6,687 nucleotides of DNA from an uncultured Lysobacterales bacterium (GTDB lineage Bacteria; Pseudomonadota; Gammaproteobacteria; Xanthomonadales; SZUA-36), in the NCBI GenBank assembly GCA_937995275.1, contig CALKKN010000196.1, positions 1 through 6,687 of the forward strand, given 5' to 3'. The position numbers were made by a program, and so were the translations under genes. Every line of letters starts with the position of its first letter. Position 1 is the first letter of the stretch. This document shows, in pieces, positions 1 to 5,220 of this stretch. Below the pieces are notes generated by a model. It saw only the letters and a program-made list of their open reading frames with translations. It was not told where the DNA came from and searched no databases.

Positions 1-271
1 CCAGCAGGTGCGCCCGAAATCGATGACCGAGCACGTAACTCAAGGTGTCGCCGAGGAACGCGCCGGTGGATGCGGCGATCCAGATCGGGATCATCTCCAG
101 CACGCCCAGACCGATCAGCGCGCCTACGCCGAACAGGATTACGATGCCGGGCAACAGGATCCCGACCAGGACCAGGGACTCGAGCATCGCGACCAGGAAT
201 ACGAACGCCATACCCCAGCCCGGATGGGCATTGAGCCAGTCGAGAAGTGCCTGTGTCCAGCCGCTTTCCAC
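1..271 (-). CDS. DedA-family integral membrane protein (5' portion, C-terminus outside window)
   Basis: The N-terminal 90 residues of a DedA/SNARE-associated (VTT-type) membrane protein; the rest lies left of the window. Seen: a hydrophobic run from about residue 20 containing E31 and the G37-I-L-L-P-G42 segment, which is the E-x(n)-G-x3-PG signature of the re-entrant DedA region. A second hydrophobic stretch follows, and then GAFLGDTLSYVLGHR at residues 70-84, the classic G-x3-GD-x3-Y-x2-G motif. Family knowledge: DedA proteins sit in the inner membrane and are linked to proton-dependent transport and undecaprenyl-phosphate or phospholipid flipping; the substrate cannot be told from this fragment. 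A GTG at 271 is the first usable start after an in-frame TAG. No convincing Shine-Dalgarno precedes it. The gene is divergent from the SDR gene, 41 bp away. Confidence 0.87.
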   Translation of the reverse strand, partial: MESGWTQALLDWLNAHPGWGMAFVFLVAMLESLVLVGILLPGIVILFGVGALIGLGVLEMIPIWIAASTGAFLGDTLSYVLGHRFRAHLL

Positions 272-284
272 AGCTGGCTATAAT
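254..284 (+). promoter_or_regulatory. Candidate sigma-70 promoter for the SDR gene
   Basis: A perfect TATAAT lies at 279-284, which would place transcription start near 291 and leave a leader of about 22 nt before the ATG at 313. The -35 element is weak: TGTCCA at 254-259 matches 3 of 6 consensus positions with a long 19-bp spacer. The hexamer lies in the short divergent gap between the DedA and SDR genes. The -10 is seen directly; promoter activity is inferred. Confidence 0.5.
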
Positions 285-301
285 ACGGCAATGACCTGTC
301 C

Positions 302-305
302 GGAG
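302..305 (+). promoter_or_regulatory. Ribosome-binding site of the SDR gene
   Basis: GGAG sits 7 nt before the ATG at 313 and supports that start. No upstream in-frame start is as well placed. Confidence 0.6.
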
Positions 306-312
306 TACTGAC

Positions 313-1140
313 ATGGGCAATAGCCTGGCTGGAAAAACGCTCTTCATTACCGGCGCCTCCCGCGGCATCGGCAAAGCCATCGCGCTGCGCGCCGCCCGGG
401 ACGGCGCCAACATCGCGGTAGCCGCCAAGACCTACCGCAAACACCCGGTGCTGCCCGGCACCATTCACACCACCGTCGAGGAGATCGAAGCGACGGGGGG
501 ACGCGGTCTCGCGCTCCGCCTCGACGTGCGCGACGAGCAGGCCATCGAAGCCGCGGTCGAAGAAGCAGCCGCCCACTTCGGGGGCATCGACATCCTGGTC
601 AACAACGCCAGCGCCATCATGCTCAGCGGCACGCGCGACCTGCCCATAAAGCGTTTCGACCTGATGTTCGAAGTGAACGTCCGCGGCACCTACCTGATGA
701 GCCGGGCCTGCATTCCGCATCTGGAAAGCTCGTCGAATCCGCACGTACTCAACCTGTCGCCACCGCTCAACCTGAACCCGGCCTGGTTCAAGGACCACGT
801 CGCCTACACGATGGCCAAGTACGGTATGAGCATGTGCGTGCTCGGCATGGCCGAGGAATTCCGGGACCAGGGGGTCGCCTTCAACGCCCTGTGGCCGCGG
901 ACCGTGATCGACACGGCAGCCATCACAATCCTCGGCGACGCGGTCAAGCCGGAAAATTGCCGCACCGTGGATATCATGGCCGACGCGGCGCACGCCATCC
1001 TGTGCCAGGACGCGCGGCACTGCACCGGGCGCTTCTTCCTGGACGAGGACGTCCTGCGGGCCACCGGCGTCCGGGATCTGGACCGTTACGCGGTCAATCC
1101 CGGCGCGCCGCTGCTTCGCGACCTGTTCCTGGACACCTAG
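313..1140 (+). CDS. SDR-family NAD(P)-dependent oxidoreductase, HSDL2-like
   Basis: A 275-residue classical short-chain dehydrogenase/reductase. Seen: Rossmann cofactor motif TGASRGIG at residues 13-20, D71-V for the adenine ring, NNAS at 97-100, and catalytic tetrad N122, S149, Y165 and K169 (YTMAK). The block from about residue 145 (LNLSPPLNLNP, then AYTMAKYGMSM, then FNALWPRT) closely matches the signature of hydroxysteroid dehydrogenase-like protein 2 (HSDL2), from memory of that family. The C-terminal SCP2 sterol-carrier domain of animal HSDL2 is absent, as expected from the length. A soluble cytoplasmic enzyme acting on an alcohol or ketone, possibly lipid-derived; the true substrate is unknown. 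K39-T40 after the second strand would fit NADP(H), which is only an inference. It is transcribed alone, convergent with hemL across an 8-bp gap. Confidence 0.93.
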   Translation: MGNSLAGKTLFITGASRGIGKAIALRAARDGANIAVAAKTYRKHPVLPGTIHTTVEEIEATGGRGLALRLDVRDEQAIEAAVEEAAAHFGGIDILVNNASAIMLSGTRDLPIKRFDLMFEVNVRGTYLMSRACIPHLESSSNPHVLNLSPPLNLNPAWFKDHVAYTMAKYGMSMCVLGMAEEFRDQGVAFNALWPRTVIDTAAITILGDAVKPENCRTVDIMADAAHAILCQDARHCTGRFFLDEDVLRATGVRDLDRYAVNPGAPLLRDLFLDT

Positions 1141-1148
1141 GCGCCGGT

Positions 1149-2450
1149 TCAGGCGCTGACGGGCGTCTGGTGGAGCCTGGCGAATGACTCCCGGGCGGCG
1201 GCCACGGTTGCGTGGATGTGCTCCTGGGTGTGCGCCGAGGAGACAAAACCGGCCTCGAATGCCGACGGGGCGAGATACACGCCACGCTCCAGCATCAGGT
1301 GGAAGAACTTCCGGAAGGCTTCGACGTCGCACCGGCCAGCCTCGGCGAAATTCACCACCCGCGGGGTGTCGGTGAAAAACAGGCCGAACATGCCGCCCAC
1401 CCGGGTGGTCAGCACCGGCACGCCGGCCACGTCGGCCGCCTGCTGCAACCCACAGGCCAGCTGTTCGGTCCGTTCGGTCAACGCCTCGAAAAATCCGGGC
1501 CGGGAGATGATCTCGAGGTTGGCCAGCCCGGCGGCCATGGCGACCGGGTTGCCCGACAGGGTGCCCGCCTGGTAGACGGGCCCAACCGGCGCCACCTGTT
1601 CCATGTATCTGCGCCTGCCGCCAAAGGCGCCGACCGGCATGCCGCCGCCGATGACCTTGCCGAAGGTGGACAGGTCGGGCGTCACGCCGTACAGCCCCTG
1701 GGCCCCGGTCAACGCCACGCGGAAACCCGTCATGACTTCGTCGAAGATCAGCAGGCAGCCGTGCTCGTCGCAGGCCTCGCGCAGGCCCTGCAGATAGCCC
1801 TCGATCGGCGGGATACAGTTCATGTTGCCGGCCACGGGCTCCACGATGATGGCGGCGATGTCCCCGCCGCGCGCGGCCAGGCAGTCCCTGACGGCGTCCA
1901 GGTCGTTGTAAGGGAGCGTCACGGTCAGGTCCGCCACGGCGGCCGGCACGCCCGGAGAGTTCGGCACGCCGAGCGTCAACGCGCCGCTGCCGGCCTTCAC
2001 CAGGAAACTGTCGCCGTGGCCGTGATAGCACCCCTCGAACTTGACGATGCCGTCGCGCCCGGTCGCCGCCCTGGCCACGCGGATTGCGCTCATGGTGGCC
2101 TCCGTGCCGGAATTGACCATCCGGACCATCTCCAGCGCGGGTACCAGCGCGCACAGGCGCTCGGCCATGTCCACCTCGGCCGGACAGGGCGCGCCGAAAC
2201 TGAGGCCGCGGCCGGCTGCTTCGCGCACCGCCGAGACGGTGTCGGGATGCGCGTGGCCGGCAATCATCGGACCCCAGGACCCCACGTAATCGATATACGA
2301 GCGGCCGTCCACGTCGTACAGGCACGCGCCCTCGGCGCGCTGGAAGAACACCGGGTCGCCGCCGACCCCGTTGAATGCGCGAACCGGCGAGTTGACGCCG
2401 CCGGGAATGTGAACGCGGGCGCGTTCGATCAGTTCGGTGCTGCCGTTCAT
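1149..2450 (-). CDS. hemL: Glutamate-1-semialdehyde 2,1-aminomutase
   Basis: PLP-dependent aminomutase converting glutamate-1-semialdehyde to 5-aminolevulinate, the last step of the C5 route to tetrapyrroles; cytoplasmic dimer. From the ATG at 2450 the protein has 433 residues, against 426 in E. coli. Seen: N-terminal [12 protein letters not shown] at 15-26, NSGTEA at 113-118 for the cofactor phosphate, CYHGHGD at 141-147, VEPVAGNMN at 203-211, FDEVMTGFR at 236-244 with D237 facing the pyridine nitrogen, and the Schiff-base lysine K265 in [18 protein letters not shown]265 has the same number as in E. coli, which supports this start over an in-frame ATG at 2492 that would add 14 non-conserved residues. 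No strong Shine-Dalgarno is visible. It is divergent from rubredoxin, an arrangement that probably shares regulatory DNA. Confidence 0.97.
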   Translation of the reverse strand: MNGSTELIERARVHIPGGVNSPVRAFNGVGGDPVFFQRAEGACLYDVDGRSYIDYVGSWGPMIAGHAHPDTVSAVREAAGRGLSFGAPCPAEVDMAERLCALVPALEMVRMVNSGTEATMSAIRVARAATGRDGIVKFEGCYHGHGDSFLVKAGSGALTLGVPNSPGVPAAVADLTVTLPYNDLDAVRDCLAARGGDIAAIIVEPVAGNMNCIPPIEGYLQGLREACDEHGCLLIFDEVMTGFRVALTGAQGLYGVTPDLSTFGKVIGGGMPVGAFGGRRRYMEQVAPVGPVYQAGTLSGNPVAMAAGLANLEIISRPGFFEALTERTEQLACGLQQAADVAGVPVLTTRVGGMFGLFFTDTPRVVNFAEAGRCDVEAFRKFFHLMLERGVYLAPSAFEAGFVSSAHTQEHIHATVAAARESFARLHQTPVSA

Positions 2451-2470
2451 CGGGCCATTGTAACGGTTTA

Positions 2471-2500
2471 TTGTGCCGGACCGACATGGCACACTACGCT
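2471..2500 (+). promoter_or_regulatory. Candidate promoter of the rubredoxin gene
   Basis: TTGTGC at 2471-2476 and TACGCT at 2495-2500, separated by 18 bp, form a modest sigma-70-like pair (TTG retained in the -35; T, A and final T in the -10). It overlaps the inverted repeat at 2472-2493. Weak by consensus and inferred mainly from position. Confidence 0.3.
2472..2493. repeat. Perfect inverted repeat TGTGCC-N10-GGCACA in the hemL/rubredoxin gap
   Basis: TGTGCC at 2472-2477 is the exact reverse complement of GGCACA at 2488-2493, with a 10-bp spacer, so arm centres are 16 bp apart. It lies between two divergent genes and overlaps the candidate rubredoxin promoter. The geometry would suit a dimeric regulator, but no particular regulator is recognised. 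It could also be chance in GC-rich DNA. Confidence 0.4.
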
Positions 2501-2528
2501 CCTTTTTACCGGCAGGATTTGACGAATC

Positions 2529-2708
2529 GTGAGCGAGAACAACTACCGCGCCTGGATGTGCATCATCTGCGGCTGGGTTTACGAAGAAGAAAAAGGTGCG
2601 CCCGAGGAAGGGCTGGCGCCCGGAACCCGCTGGGAGGACGTTCCCGAATACTGGGTTTGCCCCGACTGCGGTGCGGGCAAGGAAGACTTCGAGATGATCG
2701 AGATTTGA
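2529..2708 (+). CDS. Rubredoxin
   Basis: A 59-residue small iron protein carrying one Fe(S-Cys)4 centre; an electron carrier in the cytoplasm. Seen: CIIC at residues 11-14 and CPDC at 44-47 supply the four ligands. The surrounding [14 protein letters not shown] and the conserved [17 protein letters not shown] core leave no doubt about the family. Length is typical (about 50-60). Translation starts at GTG, preceded by GCAGGA at 2513-2518 with about 10 nt spacing, so start-finders limited to ATG would miss it. The partner is not encoded nearby: no reductase, alkane hydroxylase or rubrerythrin is visible. It is divergent from hemL, and the PspC gene follows after 60 bp in the same direction and may be co-transcribed. 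Confidence 0.96.
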   Translation: MSENNYRAWMCIICGWVYEEEKGAPEEGLAPGTRWEDVPEYWVCPDCGAGKEDFEMIEI

Positions 2709-2768
2709 GGCATGCCGCCCGGTGATTCGGGTATCCTAAAGATAGATCGTGATTGAGGAACCGTGTCC

Positions 2769-2969
2769 ATGAGCGAGTCGCGCCGGATCGAGCGTTCCCG
2801 GAGCGATGCGATGATCGCTGGCGTCTGCGCCGGCATCGCGCGGCACTTCGGCTGGTCGGTGACGGGCACGCGGGTCGCCTACGTGCTGCTTTCGATCTGC
2901 TCCGCCGCGTTCCCGGGCATCCTGGTTTACCTGATCCTCTGGCTGGTGCTGCCGCAGGCCGACGATTGA
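2769..2969 (+). CDS. PspC-domain small membrane protein
   Basis: A 66-residue protein made almost entirely of one PspC domain. Seen: basic N-terminus with RRIERSRSDAMIAGVCAGIARHFGW (interrupted here only by family-typical variation; A-G-V-C-A-G-I-A around residues 17-24), then R36-V-A-Y, and a single hydrophobic helix from about 38 to 61 ending LILWLVLPQ. This is the usual stand-alone PspC layout. Family knowledge: PspC proteins belong to, or resemble, the phage-shock membrane-stress response and lie in the inner membrane. There is no pspA, pspB or pspF here, so a psp role is not shown. AGGA at 2756-2759 is 9 nt from the ATG at 2769, which is preferred over the in-frame GTG at 2763, only 3 nt from it. 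Confidence 0.9.
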   Translation: MSESRRIERSRSDAMIAGVCAGIARHFGWSVTGTRVAYVLLSICSAAFPGILVYLILWLVLPQADD

Positions 2970-2970
2970 C

Positions 2971-2983
2971 CGGCCCTGGGCCG
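2971..2983. repeat. Short GC-rich hairpin between convergent genes
   Basis: CGGCCC-T-GGGCCG is a 13-bp perfect palindrome about one base, beginning 2 bp after the PspC stop and lying 28 bp beyond the CpdA-like stop. It could fold as a 5-bp stem with a CTG loop. No T-run follows on either strand, so it is not a convincing intrinsic terminator. It runs into the dispersed repeat that begins at 2980. Confidence 0.3.
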
Positions 2984-3011
2984 AAGGCGAAAGAACGGAA
3001 GCGGGACTCCC
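2980..3011 (-). repeat. Dispersed 32-bp repeat, copy 1
   Basis: This stretch matches 5181-5212 at 29 of 32 positions; the plus-strand core is GCCGAAGGCGAAAGAA. Mismatches fall at repeat positions 17, 25 and 32. It fills most of the gap between the convergent PspC and CpdA-like genes, and its last base is the final base of the CpdA-like stop codon. Read on the minus strand it starts GGGAGTCCCGCTTCC directly after that stop. The type of element is unknown; two copies in non-homologous settings argue for a multicopy intergenic element. Confidence 0.6.
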
Positions 3012-3781
3012 TAAGCGCCGTAACCCGCGCGCATCATCCCCGTCGACACCTTTCCGTCCAGCCCCAATTCCAGCCAACGGCAAGCCGGGCCGGTCAGGTC
3101 CAGCGCAAACTTCTCGGTATCCGGCAGACTGTTGGCCACCGTCGACGGCGACCCCAGCAGCACCATCCCTTTGCGTTGCGCTTCGAAGCCCTGGTGCACG
3201 TGTCCCCAGGTGACGCACCGGACCCGTGAATGCCGGTCCAGCAAATCCAGCAAGGCGGAAGGCTGTTCCAGTGAATAGCGGTCGATCCACTCCGAGCCCA
3301 TGGGCACCGGTTGATGGTGCAGCGCGACCAGCACATGACTGGCAGTGCTCGCGCGCAGCAGCCAGTCGAGACGCTCCAGGGTGCCGCTGTCCAGTTCGCC
3401 AGACACCCGTCCTGGAACAGTGGAATCCAGCAGCAGAAGTTGCCAGTTGCGCGCCTTGTCGACGTGCGGGCCGCTCCACGGCCCGACGGGAAAGTAACGC
3501 CGCATGACTGCGGGATCGTCGTGATTCCCGGGCAGGGCCACCACCGGTGCGCCGACCGTGCTCAGGTGCGCCGAAACCCGCCCGTAGGCGGCCGCGCTGC
3601 CGTCCTCGCTGACGTCCCCGGTCAGCAGGATCAGGTCGGGCTGCCAATGCCGCATCGCCGGCAGCAGCGAGGCCAGGTTGCGGTCCGCATTGAGCCCGCG
3701 GTAGGGCGTGGCCGGATCCTGCGGAACGTGGCAGTCGCTGACCTGGATGACGCGCACGGGGCGGGCGGATGAACCAATCAC
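3011..3781 (-). CDS. cpdA: Calcineurin-like phosphoesterase, probable 3',5'-cyclic-AMP phosphodiesterase
   Basis: A 256-residue class III cyclic-nucleotide phosphodiesterase candidate with two metal ions in the active site; cytoplasmic, expected to hydrolyse cAMP to AMP. Seen, numbered from the GTG at 3781: D16-C-H18, G55-D56, G85-N-H-D88, HH at 155-156 and G193-H-V-H196, which are all the metal and catalytic motifs in order. Beyond these, the segment after residue 160 (GSEWIDRYSL, WGHVHQGFE, GSPST, then the tail LDGKVSTG) resembles E. coli CpdA (275 residues) better than generic phosphoesterases, so the gene name is probable but not proven. An in-frame ATG at 3898 would add 39 arginine-rich residues read through a stem-loop and is disfavoured; a weak AGGTG precedes the GTG. 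It is convergent with the PspC gene. No adenylate cyclase or Crp gene is in view. Confidence 0.82.
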   Translation of the reverse strand: MIGSSARPVRVIQVSDCHVPQDPATPYRGLNADRNLASLLPAMRHWQPDLILLTGDVSEDGSAAAYGRVSAHLSTVGAPVVALPGNHDDPAVMRRYFPVGPWSGPHVDKARNWQLLLLDSTVPGRVSGELDSGTLERLDWLLRASTASHVLVALHHQPVPMGSEWIDRYSLEQPSALLDLLDRHSRVRCVTWGHVHQGFEAQRKGMVLLGSPSTVANSLPDTEKFALDLTGPACRWLELGLDGKVSTGMMRAGYGA

Positions 3782-3878
3782 CAATCGGGCACCTGAAGCA
3801 TGTTGACACCGGGCCGGGGGGCGGCGCCGGACGACCCTGGCTACTGTAGCATCATATCGCCACAATTCGGACCGGCCG

Positions 3879-3906
3879 GGGACAGTTTGCCGACGCATAC
3901 TGTCCC
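3879..3906. repeat. 8-bp perfect stem-loop, REP-like
   Basis: GGGACAGT at 3879-3886 and ACTGTCCC at 3899-3906 are exact reverse complements around a 12-nt loop. An extra G at 3878 gives GGGGACAGTTT, which resembles, from memory, the ends of stem-loops spread by REP-associated tyrosine transposases in gammaproteobacteria. No transposase is present in the window. It lies in the 160-bp gap between the divergent CpdA-like gene and the small gene at 3942. No T-run follows, so a terminator is unlikely. Confidence 0.5.
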
Positions 3907-3918
3907 TCGTTCACACCC

Positions 3919-3945
3919 ATGAAGCGCACGCCGGGAGCCCCATGA
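3919..3945 (+). other. Possible 8-codon upstream reading frame
   Basis: An ATG at 3919 opens MKRTPGAP and closes at a TGA that overlaps the ATG at 3942 (ATGA). This is the geometry of translational coupling and could feed ribosomes to the small gene downstream. It contains that gene's GGAG site. It may equally be a chance frame; no initiation signal for it stands out. Confidence 0.2.
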
Positions 3946-4142
3946 AAGCCTTTGTGCCCGTCACCGACGAAACCCTCGATGCCCTGAACGGAACCGAGAC
4001 GCTGGTCCCCTACCGGCCGGGTCTGCCGCTGGCCAGCCAGTTCGCCGTGACAGAGCCGCCCGTGGGCAACGGGCTCAATCCAGATGAAGTTCGAGCAGGT
4101 CGCCCGGACGCAGGCCCAGTTCGGCGGCCTTGCCCGCGTTGA
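3942..4142 (+). CDS. Small protein of unknown function (66 aa)
   Basis: No family is recognised with certainty. The first 50 residues look protein-like: MKAFVPVTDETLDAL, then VPYRPGLPLASQFAV, mixed composition with no signal peptide or membrane segment, so probably cytoplasmic. The last 20 residues are rich in R, P and G. They are read from DNA that is the antisense of the DUF192 C-terminus, so they carry little evidence of selection. GGGAG at 3933-3937 is 4 nt from the ATG, close but usable. The gene is divergent from the CpdA-like gene and overlaps the DUF192 gene tail to tail by 68 bp. It could be spurious, but the region from 3942 to 4074 is otherwise empty and no better frame covers it. 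Confidence 0.5.
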   Translation: MKAFVPVTDETLDALNGTETLVPYRPGLPLASQFAVTEPPVGNGLNPDEVRAGRPDAGPVRRPCPR

Positions 4143-4497
4143 GTTCCAGGACGTATTTCGCCGGGCCTTCACTGAGATAGGAGGGACAGCGCCGGGTGCG
4201 GCAGGGCCGGGCGTTCTCCGCAACGCTGACGAGCCTCATATCCTCGTCGAAATAGATGATATCGAGGGGAATGCGGGTGTTTTTCATATAGAAGCTGCGC
4301 AGGCTCTCGGCCGGGAACACGAACAGCATGCCGTGGTCTTCGGGCAGGCTGTCCCGGAACATCAGGCCCAGCGTCTGTTTCTCCCGCGTTTCCGCCAGTT
4401 CCACGGTGAACCGCTCACCCTTGAGCACCACGCTCGGCTCCCGCGCGAGGCAGGCGCTGCAAAGGAACACGGATATCGCTAGGAGCAGGATGCGCAT
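4075..4497 (-). CDS. DUF192 family exported protein
   Basis: A 140-residue DUF192 (PF02643/UPF0127) protein. Seen from the ATG at 4497: signal sequence MRILLLAISVFLCSACLA. It could be cut after A18 or, less well, lipidated at C16, whose -3 residue is Cys rather than Leu. The mature domain carries the family landmarks GLMFR (44-48), GMLFVF (56-61), MKNTRIPLDIIYFD (71-84), the two cysteines C99 and C104 in the ARPCRTRRCPSY stretch, and GPAKYVLEL (111-119). The family has no firmly established function; the protein is expected in the periplasm. An in-frame TTG at 4539 would add 14 polar residues ahead of the signal sequence and is rejected. It lies 66 bp after the DUF4252 lipoprotein gene in the same direction, so read-through from the sigma-factor operon is possible. 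Confidence 0.93.
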   Translation of the reverse strand: MRILLLAISVFLCSACLAREPSVVLKGERFTVELAETREKQTLGLMFRDSLPEDHGMLFVFPAESLRSFYMKNTRIPLDIIYFDEDMRLVSVAENARPCRTRRCPSYLSEGPAKYVLELNAGKAAELGLRPGDLLELHLD

Positions 4498-4563
4498 GAC
4501 GGGAGTCTGACGCCGGCCGCGGCAATTTTCAATCCGCAAGGGATCCAGCGTTCCCCGGAAAGC

Positions 4564-5220
4564 TCAGCTTTGTTGATCGTCGTCGGCCGGCTCACTGGGT
4601 TCTATGTCCGCCACTCCGGCCGCGTCGACCTCCAGGGCGGCCATGACGCCCCCGAATTGCTGCGGCTGGATATCACCCATCAGGTTGATGACGACCGCTT
4701 CCTGGTGCCCGTCGGAAACCAGCACGGTCATGCCGCTCACGCGGTCGCCTTCCAGCTTGAGCAGCATGTGCGCTTGCTCGCGTTCTTCCCGCACCAGCAG
4801 GACGCGCTCCCAGCCGGCATTCTCGAGCTTGCGGCCCATGCCGTCCAACCGCGCCGCGACGCGTTCTGCATCGCCGTCGATCTCGTAGATCCGGATCCGC
4901 ACGCCGTCCAGGCTTTCCAGTAGCGCACGCGTCTCCGGATCCTCTTCCACGTGGCGCGCCGCGAAATTCAGCACGGCAGGGCCGATCGACAGGGTCAGCA
5001 CAAGGTCCGTGTCGGCAAGTCCCAGCGAATCCAGGTCGGCAAAGCCAGGGCTACTGCGCGGGGCGGTGAGTCCACAGCCGCCCAGCACCAGCGCGAGCAG
5101 GAGGGCCAGTACCGCGGTCCCCCGGCGCCGGCCCGCAGATCGTTGGAGCCCGCGCCGATTGATTCCAATCGCACTCAGGAGCCGAAGGCGAAAGAAGGGA
5201 AGCGAGACTCCTTTGTCCAT
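4564..5220 (-). CDS. DUF4252-domain lipoprotein
   Basis: A 218-residue probable lipoprotein with one DUF4252-like domain. Seen: a very basic 34-residue N-terminus, a hydrophobic core TAVLALLLALVLGG and lipobox L46-G-G-C49. G50 at position +2 (no Asp) suggests outer-membrane sorting. The domain (about 60-200) aligns with the upstream neighbour: EEDPE, GVRI, GWERV, DRVSGMTV, EAVVIN and GDIQP all recur. The tail is acidic (EPADDDQQS). The ATG at 5220 overlaps the neighbour's stop (TGATG) and is the only ATG, GTG or TTG in frame before the hydrophobic core. No good Shine-Dalgarno precedes it, so it probably depends on translational coupling. Residues about 4-13 are encoded by the dispersed repeat at 5181-5212, which probably explains the long n-region. 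The molecular role is unknown; context suggests envelope sensing or an output of the sigma factor. Confidence 0.88.
   Translation of the reverse strand: MDKGVSLPFFRLRLLSAIGINRRGLQRSAGRRRGTAVLALLLALVLGGCGLTAPRSSPGFADLDSLGLADTDLVLTLSIGPAVLNFAARHVEEDPETRALLESLDGVRIRIYEIDGDAERVAARLDGMGRKLENAGWERVLLVREEREQAHMLLKLEGDRVSGMTVLVSDGHQEAVVINLMGDIQPQQFGGVMAALEVDAAGVADIEPSEPADDDQQS
5181..5212 (-). repeat. Dispersed 32-bp repeat, copy 2
   Basis: It matches 2980-3011 at 29 of 32 positions. On the minus strand it begins 8 nt after the first base beyond the upstream DUF4252 reading frame and is translated within the lipoprotein gene as the stretch GVSLPFFRLR. It is flanked by AGGAG (5177-5181) and CTCCT (5208-5212), a 5-bp inverted pair that could close a hairpin around the element; copy 1 lacks the left arm. 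Confidence 0.6.

Noticed and set aside
1141..1157. GCGCC-N6-GGCGC hairpin between the SDR and hemL stops as a terminator
   Set aside because: Only a 5-bp stem, overlapping the hemL stop codon, with no T-run on either strand.
139..2487. A 782-codon open frame on the minus strand
   Set aside because: It is the +1-shifted shadow of hemL continuing through the SDR antisense. The translation is arginine- and glycine-rich low-complexity text with no family motif, as GC-rich DNA commonly gives.
2451..2492. Upstream ATG for hemL adding 14 residues
   Set aside because: It starts inside the inverted repeat, adds non-conserved sequence and shifts the Schiff-base lysine away from the E. coli position 265.
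1212..2522. A 436-codon open frame on the plus strand opposite hemL
   Set aside because: Histidine-, alanine- and arginine-rich antisense shadow; hemL in the same DNA carries every expected catalytic motif.
3803..3808. TTGACA perfect -35 hexamer on the plus strand
   Set aside because: No -10-like hexamer exists 15-20 bp downstream; the spacing region is GC-only (near 3826 it reads GCCGGA).
2736..3809. A 357-codon minus-strand frame across the CpdA-like gene
   Set aside because: Out of frame with the metal-binding motifs; low-complexity shadow.
3782..3898. Upstream ATG for the CpdA-like protein adding 39 residues
   Set aside because: The added part is arginine-rich, begins inside the stem-loop at 3879-3906 and precedes the first beta strand with nothing family-like.
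4556..4569. AAAGC-TGA-GCTTT palindrome at the lipoprotein stop codon as a terminator
   Set aside because: A 5-bp AT-rich stem with the stop codon as loop and no T-run beyond it; too weak to terminate.
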